Origin: Saprospirales bacterium
GTDB lineage: Bacteria; Bacteroidota; Bacteroidia; Chitinophagales; Saprospiraceae
Direction: 5' to 3'
DNA: 5,803 bases
Assembly (NCBI GenBank): GCA_024642645.1
Contig: JAHEAS010000255.1
Coordinates: 1 to 5,803, forward strand
Each line of letters starts with the position of its first letter. The stretch's first letter is position 1. This document shows positions 1 through 5,803 of the stretch, one piece after another. A program made the translations under genes and the position numbers. The notes under the pieces are model-generated. The model had not been told where the DNA came from, did not search any database, and saw only the letters and a program-made list of their open reading frames with translations.

Positions 1-1188
1 AAGCAGGTCGTACTTGATGGGGTCAACGTTCGTAATGCCCGTGCAGTAGGCCACCGCCGAGCCAGCCGCCGAGCCTCGGCCCGGCCCAACGCTCACGCCC
101 ATATTCCTAGCGGTGCTGGTAAAATCCTGCACGATGAGGAAGTAGCCGGGGTAGCCGGAGTTTTTGATGACGTTTAGCTCGAAATTCAGGCGCTCTTCGG
201 TGGCAGCGTCAATATCGCCATAGCGTTTTTTTGCCCCCATGAAAGTGAGGTGTCTCAGGTAATCGTCTTGCGTATCAAATCCTGCTGGCACTGGGAAGGC
301 GGGCAGCAGCACGTCACGCACCAGTTCGAGCGGGTCAATTTTATCGTAAATTTCTTGGGTGTAATCCACCGCTTGCGGTACGTCTCCGAAGAGGCGGTTC
401 ATCTCGTCCTGTGTTTTAAAGTAAAAATCGGAGGAGGGGAAGCGGAAACGCTTCTCATCGTCAAGGAGGCTGTTGGTGTTCACGCAGAGCAGGATGTCAT
501 GCGGCATGGAATCCTCCTCCTCGATGTAGTGGCTGTCGTTGGTGCAAATGACCTTGAGGTTGTACTTTTTTGCGAAGCCCAACAAAGTCTGGTTCACGTC
601 CTCCTGACTGATTCCGAGGCCGTCAATATTCTCCAATCCCCGGTGGCGTTGCAGTTCAATGTAGTAGTCGTCCGTTCCGAAAAGGTCGAGCCACCATTTG
701 AGCAATTCCTCGGCACGTTCGGCGCCGTGGCGAAGGATGGTCTGCGGTATTTCCGCCCCGATGCAGCAGCTCGTGGCGATGAGCCCCTCGCTGTATTGCG
801 CCAGCAACTCCTTGTCAATGCGTGGGTATTTGCCATACTGCCCTTCGATGAACCCGAGCGAGCAAAGCTTCGAAAGGTTCTCGTAGCCCGTCCGATTTTT
901 TGCCAACAGTAGCTGGTGATGACGCACGTCTTCCTCGTTTCTGCTGCGCAAAAACTGCTTTTTGTGCCTATCGGCAACGAGGTAGAACTCGCATCCGACG
1001 ATGGGTTTCAGCCCCCGCTTGTTGGCGGCATTCACGAACTCGAATGCCCCGAACATGTTGCCGTGGTCCGTCAGTGCAACGGCTTTTTGGCCGTCCCGCA
1101 CAGCCTTGTCCATCATCTTGCCGATGTCGGAAGCACCGTCGAGAAGGGAGTATTGCGAGTGGCAGTGAAGGTGGCAGAAGTTGGGCAT
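1..1188 (-). CDS. dnaE: DNA polymerase III alpha subunit, N-terminal 396 residues (3' end outside window)
   Basis: Replicative DNA polymerase, the catalytic subunit of the Pol III holoenzyme in the cytoplasm. The frame is open from ATG 1188-1186 to base 1, giving 396 codons of a protein usually about 1,150-1,250 long. Residues 1-220 form a PHP domain: HLHCH at 6-10, LLDGA at 15-19, TDHGNMFG at 40-47, GCEFY at 65-69, H90/H91 before QLLLAKN, SCCIGAEIP at 140-148 and TNDSHY at 216-221. The polymerase core begins with the phosphate-binding motif GPGRGSAAGSAVAY at 368-381, followed by DPIKYDLL. The catalytic PDxDxDF motif would come just past the left edge, so active-site integrity cannot be judged. 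The start is the natural one for the family (MPxFxHLHxH). No Shine-Dalgarno sequence precedes it; the bases just upstream belong to an octamer repeat. Transcription would come from the 1189-1381 spacer. No frameshift is seen. Confidence 0.97.
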   Translation of the reverse strand, partial: MPNFCHLHCHSQYSLLDGASDIGKMMDKAVRDGQKAVALTDHGNMFGAFEFVNAANKRGLKPIVGCEFYLVADRHKKQFLRSRNEEDVRHHQLLLAKNRTGYENLSKLCSLGFIEGQYGKYPRIDKELLAQYSEGLIATSCCIGAEIPQTILRHGAERAEELLKWWLDLFGTDDYYIELQRHRGLENIDGLGISQEDVNQTLLGFAKKYNLKVICTNDSHYIEEEDSMPHDILLCVNTNSLLDDEKRFRFPSSDFYFKTQDEMNRLFGDVPQAVDYTQEIYDKIDPLELVRDVLLPAFPVPAGFDTQDDYLRHLTFMGAKKRYGDIDAATEERLNFELNVIKNSGYPGYFLIVQDFTSTARNMGVSVGPGRGSAAGSAVAYCTGITNVDPIKYDLL

Positions 1189-1190
1189 TT

Positions 1191-1278
1191 GAAAGGATTG
1201 AATGAGAGAAGGATTGGAGGATTGAAGGCATGAAGGATCGAATTCCTACTGCTTCAATCTTCCAATCCTTTTTTTGCG
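1191..1278. repeat. Degenerate 8-nt-period tandem repeat with inverted half, in the dnaE leader
   Basis: From 1191 the plus strand can be cut into consecutive octamers close to TGAAGGAT: units begin at 1191, 1199, 1207, 1215, 1223 and 1231 (for example AGAAGGAT, TGGAGGAT, TGAAGGCA). After about 16 unrelated bases the same word returns reversed and complemented, as CAATCTTC at 1255 and CAATCCTT at 1263, ending in seven T. The first unit ends two bases before the dnaE start codon, so the array takes up most of the dnaE 5' leader. The period and the inversion are directly visible; function is unknown. It is too short and too degenerate for a CRISPR array and has no transposon ends that I can identify. 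Confidence 0.75.
1211..1275 (+). terminator. Long inverted repeat followed by T7 (terminator-like on plus strand)
   Basis: The arms at 1211-1227 and 1252-1268 are complementary at 16 of 17 positions; the remaining pair (G1219 with T1260) is a G-U wobble in plus-strand RNA but a C/A mismatch in minus-strand RNA. The loop is 24 nt. The right arm is followed by seven T (1269-1275), so on the plus strand it has the shape of an intrinsic terminator, which would end transcripts running antisense to the start of dnaE. On the minus strand there is no strong U tract after the hairpin, so it is a poor terminator for the upstream PBP gene and would instead be a 5'-leader structure for dnaE. The arms come from the octamer array, so a terminator role is only a possibility. 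Confidence 0.4.
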
Positions 1279-1284
1279 AAGGTA
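1277..1284 (-). promoter_or_regulatory. Candidate -7 box for dnaE (weak)
   Basis: The minus strand reads TACCTTCG, one mismatch from the Bacteroidota -7 consensus TAnnTTTG. A TTG at 1303-1301 lies 16 nt upstream, a little short of the usual spacing for the -33 element. If it is used, transcription would begin near 1270, at the base of the long hairpin, giving a leader of about 80 nt. This is a guess from one imperfect box. Confidence 0.25.
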
Positions 1285-1303
1285 GAACAAATCAGTCAGG
1301 CAA

Positions 1304-1317
1304 TAGGGTTGACCCTA
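1304..1317. repeat. Small palindrome TAGGGT-TG-ACCCTA
   Basis: Two 6-bp arms are separated by 2 bp, about 20 bp upstream of the candidate dnaE -7 box and about 65 bp past the PBP stop codon. The perfect dyad with a tiny centre resembles a dimeric-protein operator more than an RNA hairpin. No regulator can be named, and a palindrome of this size can occur by chance. Confidence 0.3.
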
Positions 1318-1381
1318 GGCAGAAGTTTTCAACAAAAAGTTTATATCGAGTTTTTTTACCCAAAAATGGAAGCTAGTGGGT

Positions 1382-4039
1382 TCAATTTCCCTTTCCTTTT
1401 TCCTTCCCCAAAATCCCATCAATAAACTCTTTTCGCTTTTCCTTCCGCTCCCGTTTTTTGAGCATCTTTTCGTTTTCCTTCTCAATGCGCAGTGATTCCT
1501 CGCTTTTGGTAGCGGACAGGTTGCCGCCTTTTTTAGTGCCCGTTTCATCGTCAGAACCATCTCCTTCGAGGAGGTCAGTTCCGTCAACCTCGGTGGAGTC
1601 GGAGGGGGGGAGCAAGGCCCGCAAGCGCTGGAGGTTGAACTGCCGAATATCTTCTTCGATGGAATCAAGTGGAATGTTTTCGTAGTAGGCAATCGAATCC
1701 AAAATCCAATCTATGGGAACAATCCTGTCAGGGCAGCCAAATGCCATGGCTGCCTCGCCCGTGAGCGGAGGGAAACTTTGTTTTGTCCAGTCTTTGAAAG
1801 CTGGGTCATTGTAGGTGTTTTTCAAAAAACGGCCAACGATGGGCAATGCCGTAGCGCCGCCCTGTCCTATCCTCGTCGAACGCCAGCGCACCAGTGGCTG
1901 CTCGGCGCCGACCCATGCCCCCACTACGACACTCGGGGTGAAGCATAGGAACCACCCATCGGAGTTGTTGTCTGTGGTGCCCGTTTTGCCGGCAGCATGG
2001 AGGAAGCGGAAATCGGAATTTTGCAGCCAGCGGAGCCGTCCGCCCGTGCCACCGTCCACCACGCCTTGAAGCAGGTGTCGCACCATATCGGCGTGTTGTT
2101 CTTGCAACACCCTTGTGAAAGTCCTTGGGTCGGGCGATTCGAACTCAGCGATGGGTTTTCCGTCCTTTGTTTCGATGCGGGTGAGCATGGTCAATTGCGG
2201 TTCTATGCCCCGGTTGGCGAAGACCGAAAACAGCCGAACCATCTCGAACAGCGTAGCATCCACAGCGCCAAGGGCGATGCCCGGTTCGTGCGGTATTTTT
2301 GACGAAATGCCCATTCGTTTTGCCAATGCAACGACGGAGTCAATGCCCACGCTGTCGTTCAGGATGAGCTGCACGGCTGCGGTGTTCACAGAGTTGCGCA
2401 TGCCGCCCATCATGGAGTAGCTGCCGCCGTACTTGCCATCGGCGTTGCGGGGTGCCCAGTTGTCCCATTCCGGGTAGGTTCGGAACTCGTTTGAGAGTCG
2501 CTCGCACGGCGATATGCCCGCCTCGATGGCCTTGGCGTAGACAACGGGCTTGAATGTGGAGCCGACTTGCCGCAGGGCATTCACATGGTCAAATTTGAAG
2601 TGCTTGAAATTGATGCCGCCCACCCATGCCAGCACTTTGCCTGTGTGCGGGTCAGCGGCCAGCAGGCCCGTATTGAGGATGGCGAGGTAGTATTTCAGTG
2701 AGTCGAGTGGTGACATCAGCGTGTCTTGGTCCTGCGTTTCGGTGTCCCAACTGAAAATGGTCATTTTGGTTGGGGTCAGGAAATTGGAATCAATTTCGGT
2801 TTCCGAAAGTCCTCGCTCCTTGAGGCGTTGGTATCGGTCAGTTAGTTTTTTTTGCTGTTGGAGTAAATCTTCACTACCATAGGACACAGCGTCTTTGTAG
2901 CCTTTGAAATGTTCAAAAAAGCTTTTTTGCAAACCCTTCATCTGGAAGCTGACTGCTTCCTCCGCGTGCTCTTGCATTTTGGAGTCAATGGTCGTGTAGA
3001 TTTTCAGACCGTCGGTGTAGAGGTTATAGGCTCTTCCGTCAGGGTGGTTGTATTTTTTGAGTTCCTCTTCTAACTGGAGCCGCAATGTCTCCCGAAAGTA
3101 GGTGGCCCTGCCCTCATCGTGGCTCTCGACATAGTAGTGGGTCACAACGGGCAGCTTCGAAAGGGAGTCAGCTGTTGCTTGTTCCAAGTAGCTGTATTTG
3201 ACCATTTGCCCAAAAACCACGTTGCGGCGCTCCTTCGCACGATCTGGGTTGCGCACAGGATTGTAGGCGGTGTTGGCCTTCAACATGCCCACCAGTGTGG
3301 CGGCTTCTTCTATTTTTATGTCAAATGGGGTGGTGCTGAAAAACCGTTCGGCAGCAATTTTTATCCCGAAAACATTCTCTCCGTAAGGCACGGTGTTGAG
3401 GTAAAGGGCGAGAATTTGGTTTTTATCATAAACCTTTTCCAGTCGCCGGGCCACTATCATTTCCTTGAACTTGGCCACGGGCGTAGTCAGCTTCCCTAGC
3501 CGTTTGCGAGGATACAAGTTCTTGGCGAGTTGCTGGCTGATGGTGCTGCCACCGCCACCTGACTCATCGCCCTGCAAGATACTGCGAAACAAGACCCGGA
3601 AAGTGGCCCTTAGGTCCACACCGCCATGCTCGAAAAAGCGGGCATCTTCCGTTGAAATCAGGGCATTGATAATAAAAGGTGAAATGCTGTCAAGGTCGGA
3701 AGGTAGGCGGTTTTCGAAAAAATATTTGCCCAAAAGCACACTGTCGGCGCTGTAAACCTCTGAGGCAACGTTCTGGTTGAGGTTGCGCAAGTCGGACTTG
3801 CTGGCCACATGGCCGAACACGCCTATCAGTATTGCAAAAATGAACAGCAACACACTGCCGAAGCCGAAGGAGAACAGTAAACTAAACCAGTAAATGGCCT
3901 TCGCCAACCGTGGCGACCGCTCTTCCAGCTTTCGATAGCGCTGTATAAATGGACGTAAAAGCGGATAGAGCAGTGTTTTGAAGCTCTGCCATTTTTCCTT
4001 AAAAAAACCTGATTGAGACCCTATGCCTTTTTCTTTCAT
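1382..4039 (-). CDS. mrcA: Class A penicillin-binding protein 1A (peptidoglycan glycosyltransferase/DD-transpeptidase)
   Basis: Polymerises lipid II into glycan strands and cross-links their peptides at the outer face of the inner membrane. The protein has 885 residues from ATG 4039. A basic cytoplasmic segment is followed by one membrane helix at about 50-76. The GT51 domain has EDARFFEHGG at 131-140 (E131 catalytic), GGGSTISQQLAKNLY at 162-176 and the KxxExxxAxxxE motif at 190-201 (E201 the second glutamate), then ALYLNTVPYGENVFGIK. A linker at about 345-455 joins it to the transpeptidase, which has GSTFKP (S494 nucleophile, K497), SVN at 550-552 and KTGT at 685-688. All catalytic motifs are intact. 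After about residue 811 comes a low-complexity tail, acidic then lysine-rich. The frame can be extended to a TTG at 4063, but that codon overlaps the likely -7 promoter box, so the ATG is preferred. It is transcribed divergently from the glycosyltransferase gene at 4244. Confidence 0.96.
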   Translation of the reverse strand: MKEKGIGSQSGFFKEKWQSFKTLLYPLLRPFIQRYRKLEERSPRLAKAIYWFSLLFSFGFGSVLLFIFAILIGVFGHVASKSDLRNLNQNVASEVYSADSVLLGKYFFENRLPSDLDSISPFIINALISTEDARFFEHGGVDLRATFRVLFRSILQGDESGGGGSTISQQLAKNLYPRKRLGKLTTPVAKFKEMIVARRLEKVYDKNQILALYLNTVPYGENVFGIKIAAERFFSTTPFDIKIEEAATLVGMLKANTAYNPVRNPDRAKERRNVVFGQMVKYSYLEQATADSLSKLPVVTHYYVESHDEGRATYFRETLRLQLEEELKKYNHPDGRAYNLYTDGLKIYTTIDSKMQEHAEEAVSFQMKGLQKSFFEHFKGYKDAVSYGSEDLLQQQKKLTDRYQRLKERGLSETEIDSNFLTPTKMTIFSWDTETQDQDTLMSPLDSLKYYLAILNTGLLAADPHTGKVLAWVGGINFKHFKFDHVNALRQVGSTFKPVVYAKAIEAGISPCERLSNEFRTYPEWDNWAPRNADGKYGGSYSMMGGMRNSVNTAAVQLILNDSVGIDSVVALAKRMGISSKIPHEPGIALGAVDATLFEMVRLFSVFANRGIEPQLTMLTRIETKDGKPIAEFESPDPRTFTRVLQEQHADMVRHLLQGVVDGGTGGRLRWLQNSDFRFLHAAGKTGTTDNNSDGWFLCFTPSVVVGAWVGAEQPLVRWRSTRIGQGGATALPIVGRFLKNTYNDPAFKDWTKQSFPPLTGEAAMAFGCPDRIVPIDWILDSIAYYENIPLDSIEEDIRQFNLQRLRALLPPSDSTEVDGTDLLEGDGSDDETGTKKGGNLSATKSEESLRIEKENEKMLKKRERKEKRKEFIDGILGKEKGKGN

Positions 4040-4060
4040 GTAGTTGAATGGTGTACTCGG

Positions 4061-4068
4061 CAAATGTA
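4061..4068 (-). promoter_or_regulatory. -7 promoter box of the PBP gene (TACATTTG)
   Basis: The minus strand reads TACATTTG, an exact match to the Bacteroidota housekeeping -7 element TAnnTTTG, 21 bp upstream of the ATG at 4039. Transcription would start near 4054, giving a leader of about 15 nt. A TTTG lies at 4099-4096, but 27 nt away is too far for a standard -33 element, so the upstream half of the promoter is not established. The box supports the ATG over the TTG at 4063. Confidence 0.55.
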
Positions 4069-4079
4069 TAAAAACTAAG

Positions 4080-4195
4080 CGTATTGGCGTGTCAGCAAAT
4101 TAGTGTATTAGCGTTTTAGCACATTAGTTAGATGCCCGCCCAACACGTCAACAAATCAATGCGCCAACACGCAAACCGCCCAACACGCCAATTTA
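4080..4195. repeat. Degenerate 8-nt-period array with inverted half, between divergent genes
   Basis: Left half, 4080-4131: six consecutive octamers plus a half unit, consensus CGTATTAG (such as CGTATTGG, TGTATTAG, CGTTTTAG), nearly all ending in TTAG or a close variant. Right half, 4140-4195: seven consecutive octamers, consensus CCAACACG, which occurs exactly at 4140, 4164 and 4180; its reverse complement CGTGTTGG is the same word family as the left half. The two halves are joined by 8 bp (4132-4139). The outer 10 bp of the arms, 4083-4092 and 4183-4192, are perfectly complementary. The array fills the promoter-proximal space of both flanking genes. Function is unknown; the architecture matches the array at 1191-1278, although the unit sequence differs. 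Confidence 0.8.
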
Positions 4196-4197
4196 AA

Positions 4198-4205
4198 TAC
4201 CTTTG
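4198..4205 (+). promoter_or_regulatory. -7 promoter box of the glycosyltransferase gene (TACCTTTG)
   Basis: TACCTTTG matches the Bacteroidota -7 consensus TAnnTTTG exactly and sits 38 bp upstream of the ATG at 4244, so a start near 4211 would give a leader of roughly 30-35 nt. No TTG-type -33 element is present at the expected distance; that region belongs to the octamer array. Confidence 0.5.
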
Positions 4206-4243
4206 CCCTTCAAAATGTTCGCCTTTTGAATCAGTTCCGCCGC

Positions 4244-5803
4244 ATGTTGACCACCCCCCAGCGCCTACTGCTAATTACAGTTGGGCTGCTGTTGTTGCCT
4301 GCATTGCTCACACACCTCGGCCTGTTGGCCTTTACTGGCGATGAGGCCATTCGGGCACTGGTGGCGCTGGAAATGCGCATCTCTGGAAACTACATCACCC
4401 CCACCATGTACGGCGAGTTTTACTACAACAAACCACCGCTCTACAACTGGGTTTTACTAGCTGTCTTCAACCTCACAGGCCGCACCGACGAGTTCATCGC
4501 CCGCCTCCCCACCGTGTTTTTCCTCCTGGCCTACGCCACCACCATCTGGTTTTTTGTAAAAAAACACTTCCCCAAAAACACACCTCCTGACTGCCAACCC
4601 CACGGGGGTGAACTGCCAACTGTCAATTGCCAACTGCTCGTTCCCCTAGCCCTCATCACCTGTGGCCGCATCCTCTTCTGGGATTCCATGCTTGGGCTTA
4701 TTGACACCAGTTTTTCTTGGGTAATGTACACCATGTTCATGGTCATTTTTTCCCAAGGTGAACGAGGGCGGCATGGACGGTTGTTCGCCATATCTTACCT
4801 GCTAGCAGCCATCGGGTTCATGCTCAAGGGGCTGCCATCCGTGGTGTTCCTCGGCATTGCCCTCTTGGCCTATTTTTTATGGGTAAAAAACTGGCGCAAA
4901 CTGCTCTCGCTGGCCCACGTCGGTGGCATGGCCATTTTTGGTGTTGTGGTAGGTAGTTACTACGCCCTATACGCCCAACAGAATGGGCTGGGCACGGTGT
5001 TCAGTACCCTGTTCAACGAGTCGGCCAAGCGTACCTTCGTTGAGCATGGGCTGGGCAAAACAGTGCTGCACCTATTTACCTTCCCCTTCGAGATGTGTTA
5101 CCACTTTCTGCCATGGACGCTGCTGGTATTTTATCTGCTTCGCAAAAATGCGCTCCAGCTTCTCCGCCGGCACCGCTTTATCGCCTGGAACGGGTTGGTT
5201 TTTATCACGACCATCCTGCCCTATTGGGTCTCTGTGGAGGTGTATCCCCGTTACCTGCTGATGCACGTACCACTCGCGTTCATCGTGCTTTTTTACCTCC
5301 ATTTCAAAAACAAAGAAGTCGGCTCTCCGACCGTGCGCTGGGTCGAGGGCATTTTTCAGGGGCTTTGCTGGGTGATGCTCGCCGCAAGTTTTGCACCTTT
5401 GTGGTGGCCAGCCGTGCAGCACGTGCCGTTTTTGTACCTAAAAGTAGGTTCTTTGGCTGCCGCAACGAGCTTGCTGCTCTGGGCGTACCGGCGCTGGGAA
5501 GCCCAACGTTTGTTGACTTTTGTAGCCGTCATGCTCGTGGCACGAATGGCCTTCAACTGGTTCATCCTGCCTACCCGGCTGGAGATTGACTGCAGGAACG
5601 AAGTGCGCCAGACCACCTTGGATGCCGTGCAAAAACTCGAAGGTCACCCTATTTTTATTTACAAGGGAAGCCTTGGACAAGAGCCCGTCCCAGCCTACTA
5701 TTTTACCCGAGAAACCAATCAGATTTTGGCGGTAAAAGAAACCGCCATTGACACAAATGCCTATTATCTATTGAACCCCAACATTTACCCAACTAGTTAC
5801 AAG
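4244..5803 (+). CDS. ArnT/PMT-like GT-C glycosyltransferase, N-terminal 520 residues (3' end outside window)
   Basis: An integral inner-membrane glycosyltransferase of the broad dolichyl/undecaprenyl-phosphate sugar transferase group (ArnT, PMT_2). These enzymes move a sugar from a polyprenyl-phosphate donor to a lipid or protein acceptor at the periplasmic face; donor and acceptor here are unknown. The frame is open from ATG 4244 to the right edge. Family hallmarks: after the first membrane helix, FTGDEAIR at 30-37 with the catalytic-type acidic pair D33-E34; YNKPPLYNW at 61-69; ARLPT at 86-90; FWDSMLGLIDT at 145-155; MLKGLPS at 193-199; PRYLLMHVPL at 335-344. About 11-13 hydrophobic helices run to about residue 441, after which a soluble, probably periplasmic part begins. 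Residues 116-131, between helices, are encoded by a heptamer repeat and look like an insertion. An in-frame TTG at 4226 is a less likely start. It is divergent from the PBP gene. Confidence 0.9.
   Translation, partial: MLTTPQRLLLITVGLLLLPALLTHLGLLAFTGDEAIRALVALEMRISGNYITPTMYGEFYYNKPPLYNWVLLAVFNLTGRTDEFIARLPTVFFLLAYATTIWFFVKKHFPKNTPPDCQPHGGELPTVNCQLLVPLALITCGRILFWDSMLGLIDTSFSWVMYTMFMVIFSQGERGRHGRLFAISYLLAAIGFMLKGLPSVVFLGIALLAYFLWVKNWRKLLSLAHVGGMAIFGVVVGSYYALYAQQNGLGTVFSTLFNESAKRTFVEHGLGKTVLHLFTFPFEMCYHFLPWTLLVFYLLRKNALQLLRRHRFIAWNGLVFITTILPYWVSVEVYPRYLLMHVPLAFIVLFYLHFKNKEVGSPTVRWVEGIFQGLCWVMLAASFAPLWWPAVQHVPFLYLKVGSLAAATSLLLWAYRRWEAQRLLTFVAVMLVARMAFNWFILPTRLEIDCRNEVRQTTLDAVQKLEGHPIFIYKGSLGQEPVPAYYFTRETNQILAVKETAIDTNAYYLLNPNIYPTSYK
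4589..4638 (+). repeat. Heptamer repeat tract inside the glycosyltransferase gene
   Basis: Four consecutive 7-nt units, AACTGCC-like, begin at 4611, 4618, 4625 and 4632 (AACTGCC, AACTGTC, AATTGCC, AACTGCT). A related unit GACTGCC lies at 4589, separated from them by a small GC-rich dyad, ACCCC-ACG-GGGGT at 4597-4609. The 9-mer ACTGCCAAC occurs at 4590 and 4612; TGCCAACTG occurs at 4614 and 4628. The tract encodes residues 116-131, a hydrophilic loop with two cysteines, one proline-histidine and one glycine pair, between two hydrophobic helices. Reading frame is kept. Confidence 0.65.

Noticed and set aside
250..912. Open frames on the plus strand across 250-1233
   Set aside because: They lie opposite a continuous frame with DnaE motifs on the minus strand; their translations show no family features and they result from the GC-rich third positions of dnaE.
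1315..1381. Terminator for the PBP gene just after its stop
   Set aside because: Only 4-5 bp GGGT/ACCC pairings with long loops are present and no clear hairpin plus U tract on the minus strand.
3119..3755. Plus-strand open frames opposite the PBP gene
   Set aside because: They are antisense to the intact GT51 domain, have no recognisable motifs and no promoter-like sequence.
4061..4063. TTG as start of the PBP gene (893 residues)
   Set aside because: It overlaps the TACATTTG -7 box, so it would not be transcribed from that promoter; the ATG at 4039 starts a usual PBP1A N-terminus.
4080..4195. CRISPR array or transposon ends
   Set aside because: Units are only 8 nt with no spacers, no cas genes are in the window, and there is no transposase or target-site duplication that I could identify.
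4132..4344. Short plus-strand open frame starting inside the octamer array
   Set aside because: Its first half translates the repeat and its second half overlaps the glycosyltransferase N-terminus in another frame, where the real protein has conserved DE and helix features.
5072..5680. Open frames on both strands within the glycosyltransferase region
   Set aside because: The frame from 4244 stays open through this region and encodes plausible membrane helices; the others are basic, motif-free shadows.

Overview
The window reads as chromosomal sequence from a member of the Bacteroidota (free-living, intermediate GC). Three things suggest this. Two divergent start regions carry the Bacteroidota-type -7 box TAnnTTTG. 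Start codons lack Shine-Dalgarno sequences. The class A PBP has the ALYLNTV...FGIK wording usual in that phylum. A Saprospira-like lineage is possible, but I cannot show it from sequence alone.

There are three protein genes, and two of them run off the ends. Minus strand, 1-1188: the first 396 residues of DnaE, the replicative DNA polymerase III alpha subunit, with the PHP domain and the start of the polymerase core; the catalytic aspartates lie beyond the left edge. 1189-1381: a 193-bp spacer dominated by an 8-nt-period repeat with inverted arms. Minus strand, 1382-4039: a complete bifunctional class A penicillin-binding protein (glycosyltransferase 51 plus transpeptidase) with a charged C-terminal tail. 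4040-4243: a divergent promoter region filled by a second 8-nt-period array with inverted arms. Plus strand, 4244 to the right edge: the first 520 residues of a polytopic ArnT/PMT-like GT-C glycosyltransferase.

The two envelope genes are divergently transcribed from a shared 204-bp region: one polymerises and cross-links peptidoglycan, the other probably moves a sugar from a polyprenyl-phosphate donor at the outer face of the inner membrane. dnaE is co-oriented with the PBP gene, but the 193-bp structured spacer argues against a tight operon.

The most unusual content is a set of three unrelated-by-sequence but similarly built degenerate short tandem arrays: two of period 8 in the two spacers, each with a reverse-complement half, and one of period 7 inside the glycosyltransferase gene, where it codes for a loop that looks like an in-frame insertion. 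I see no CRISPR array, tRNA, rRNA, transposase or phage gene.
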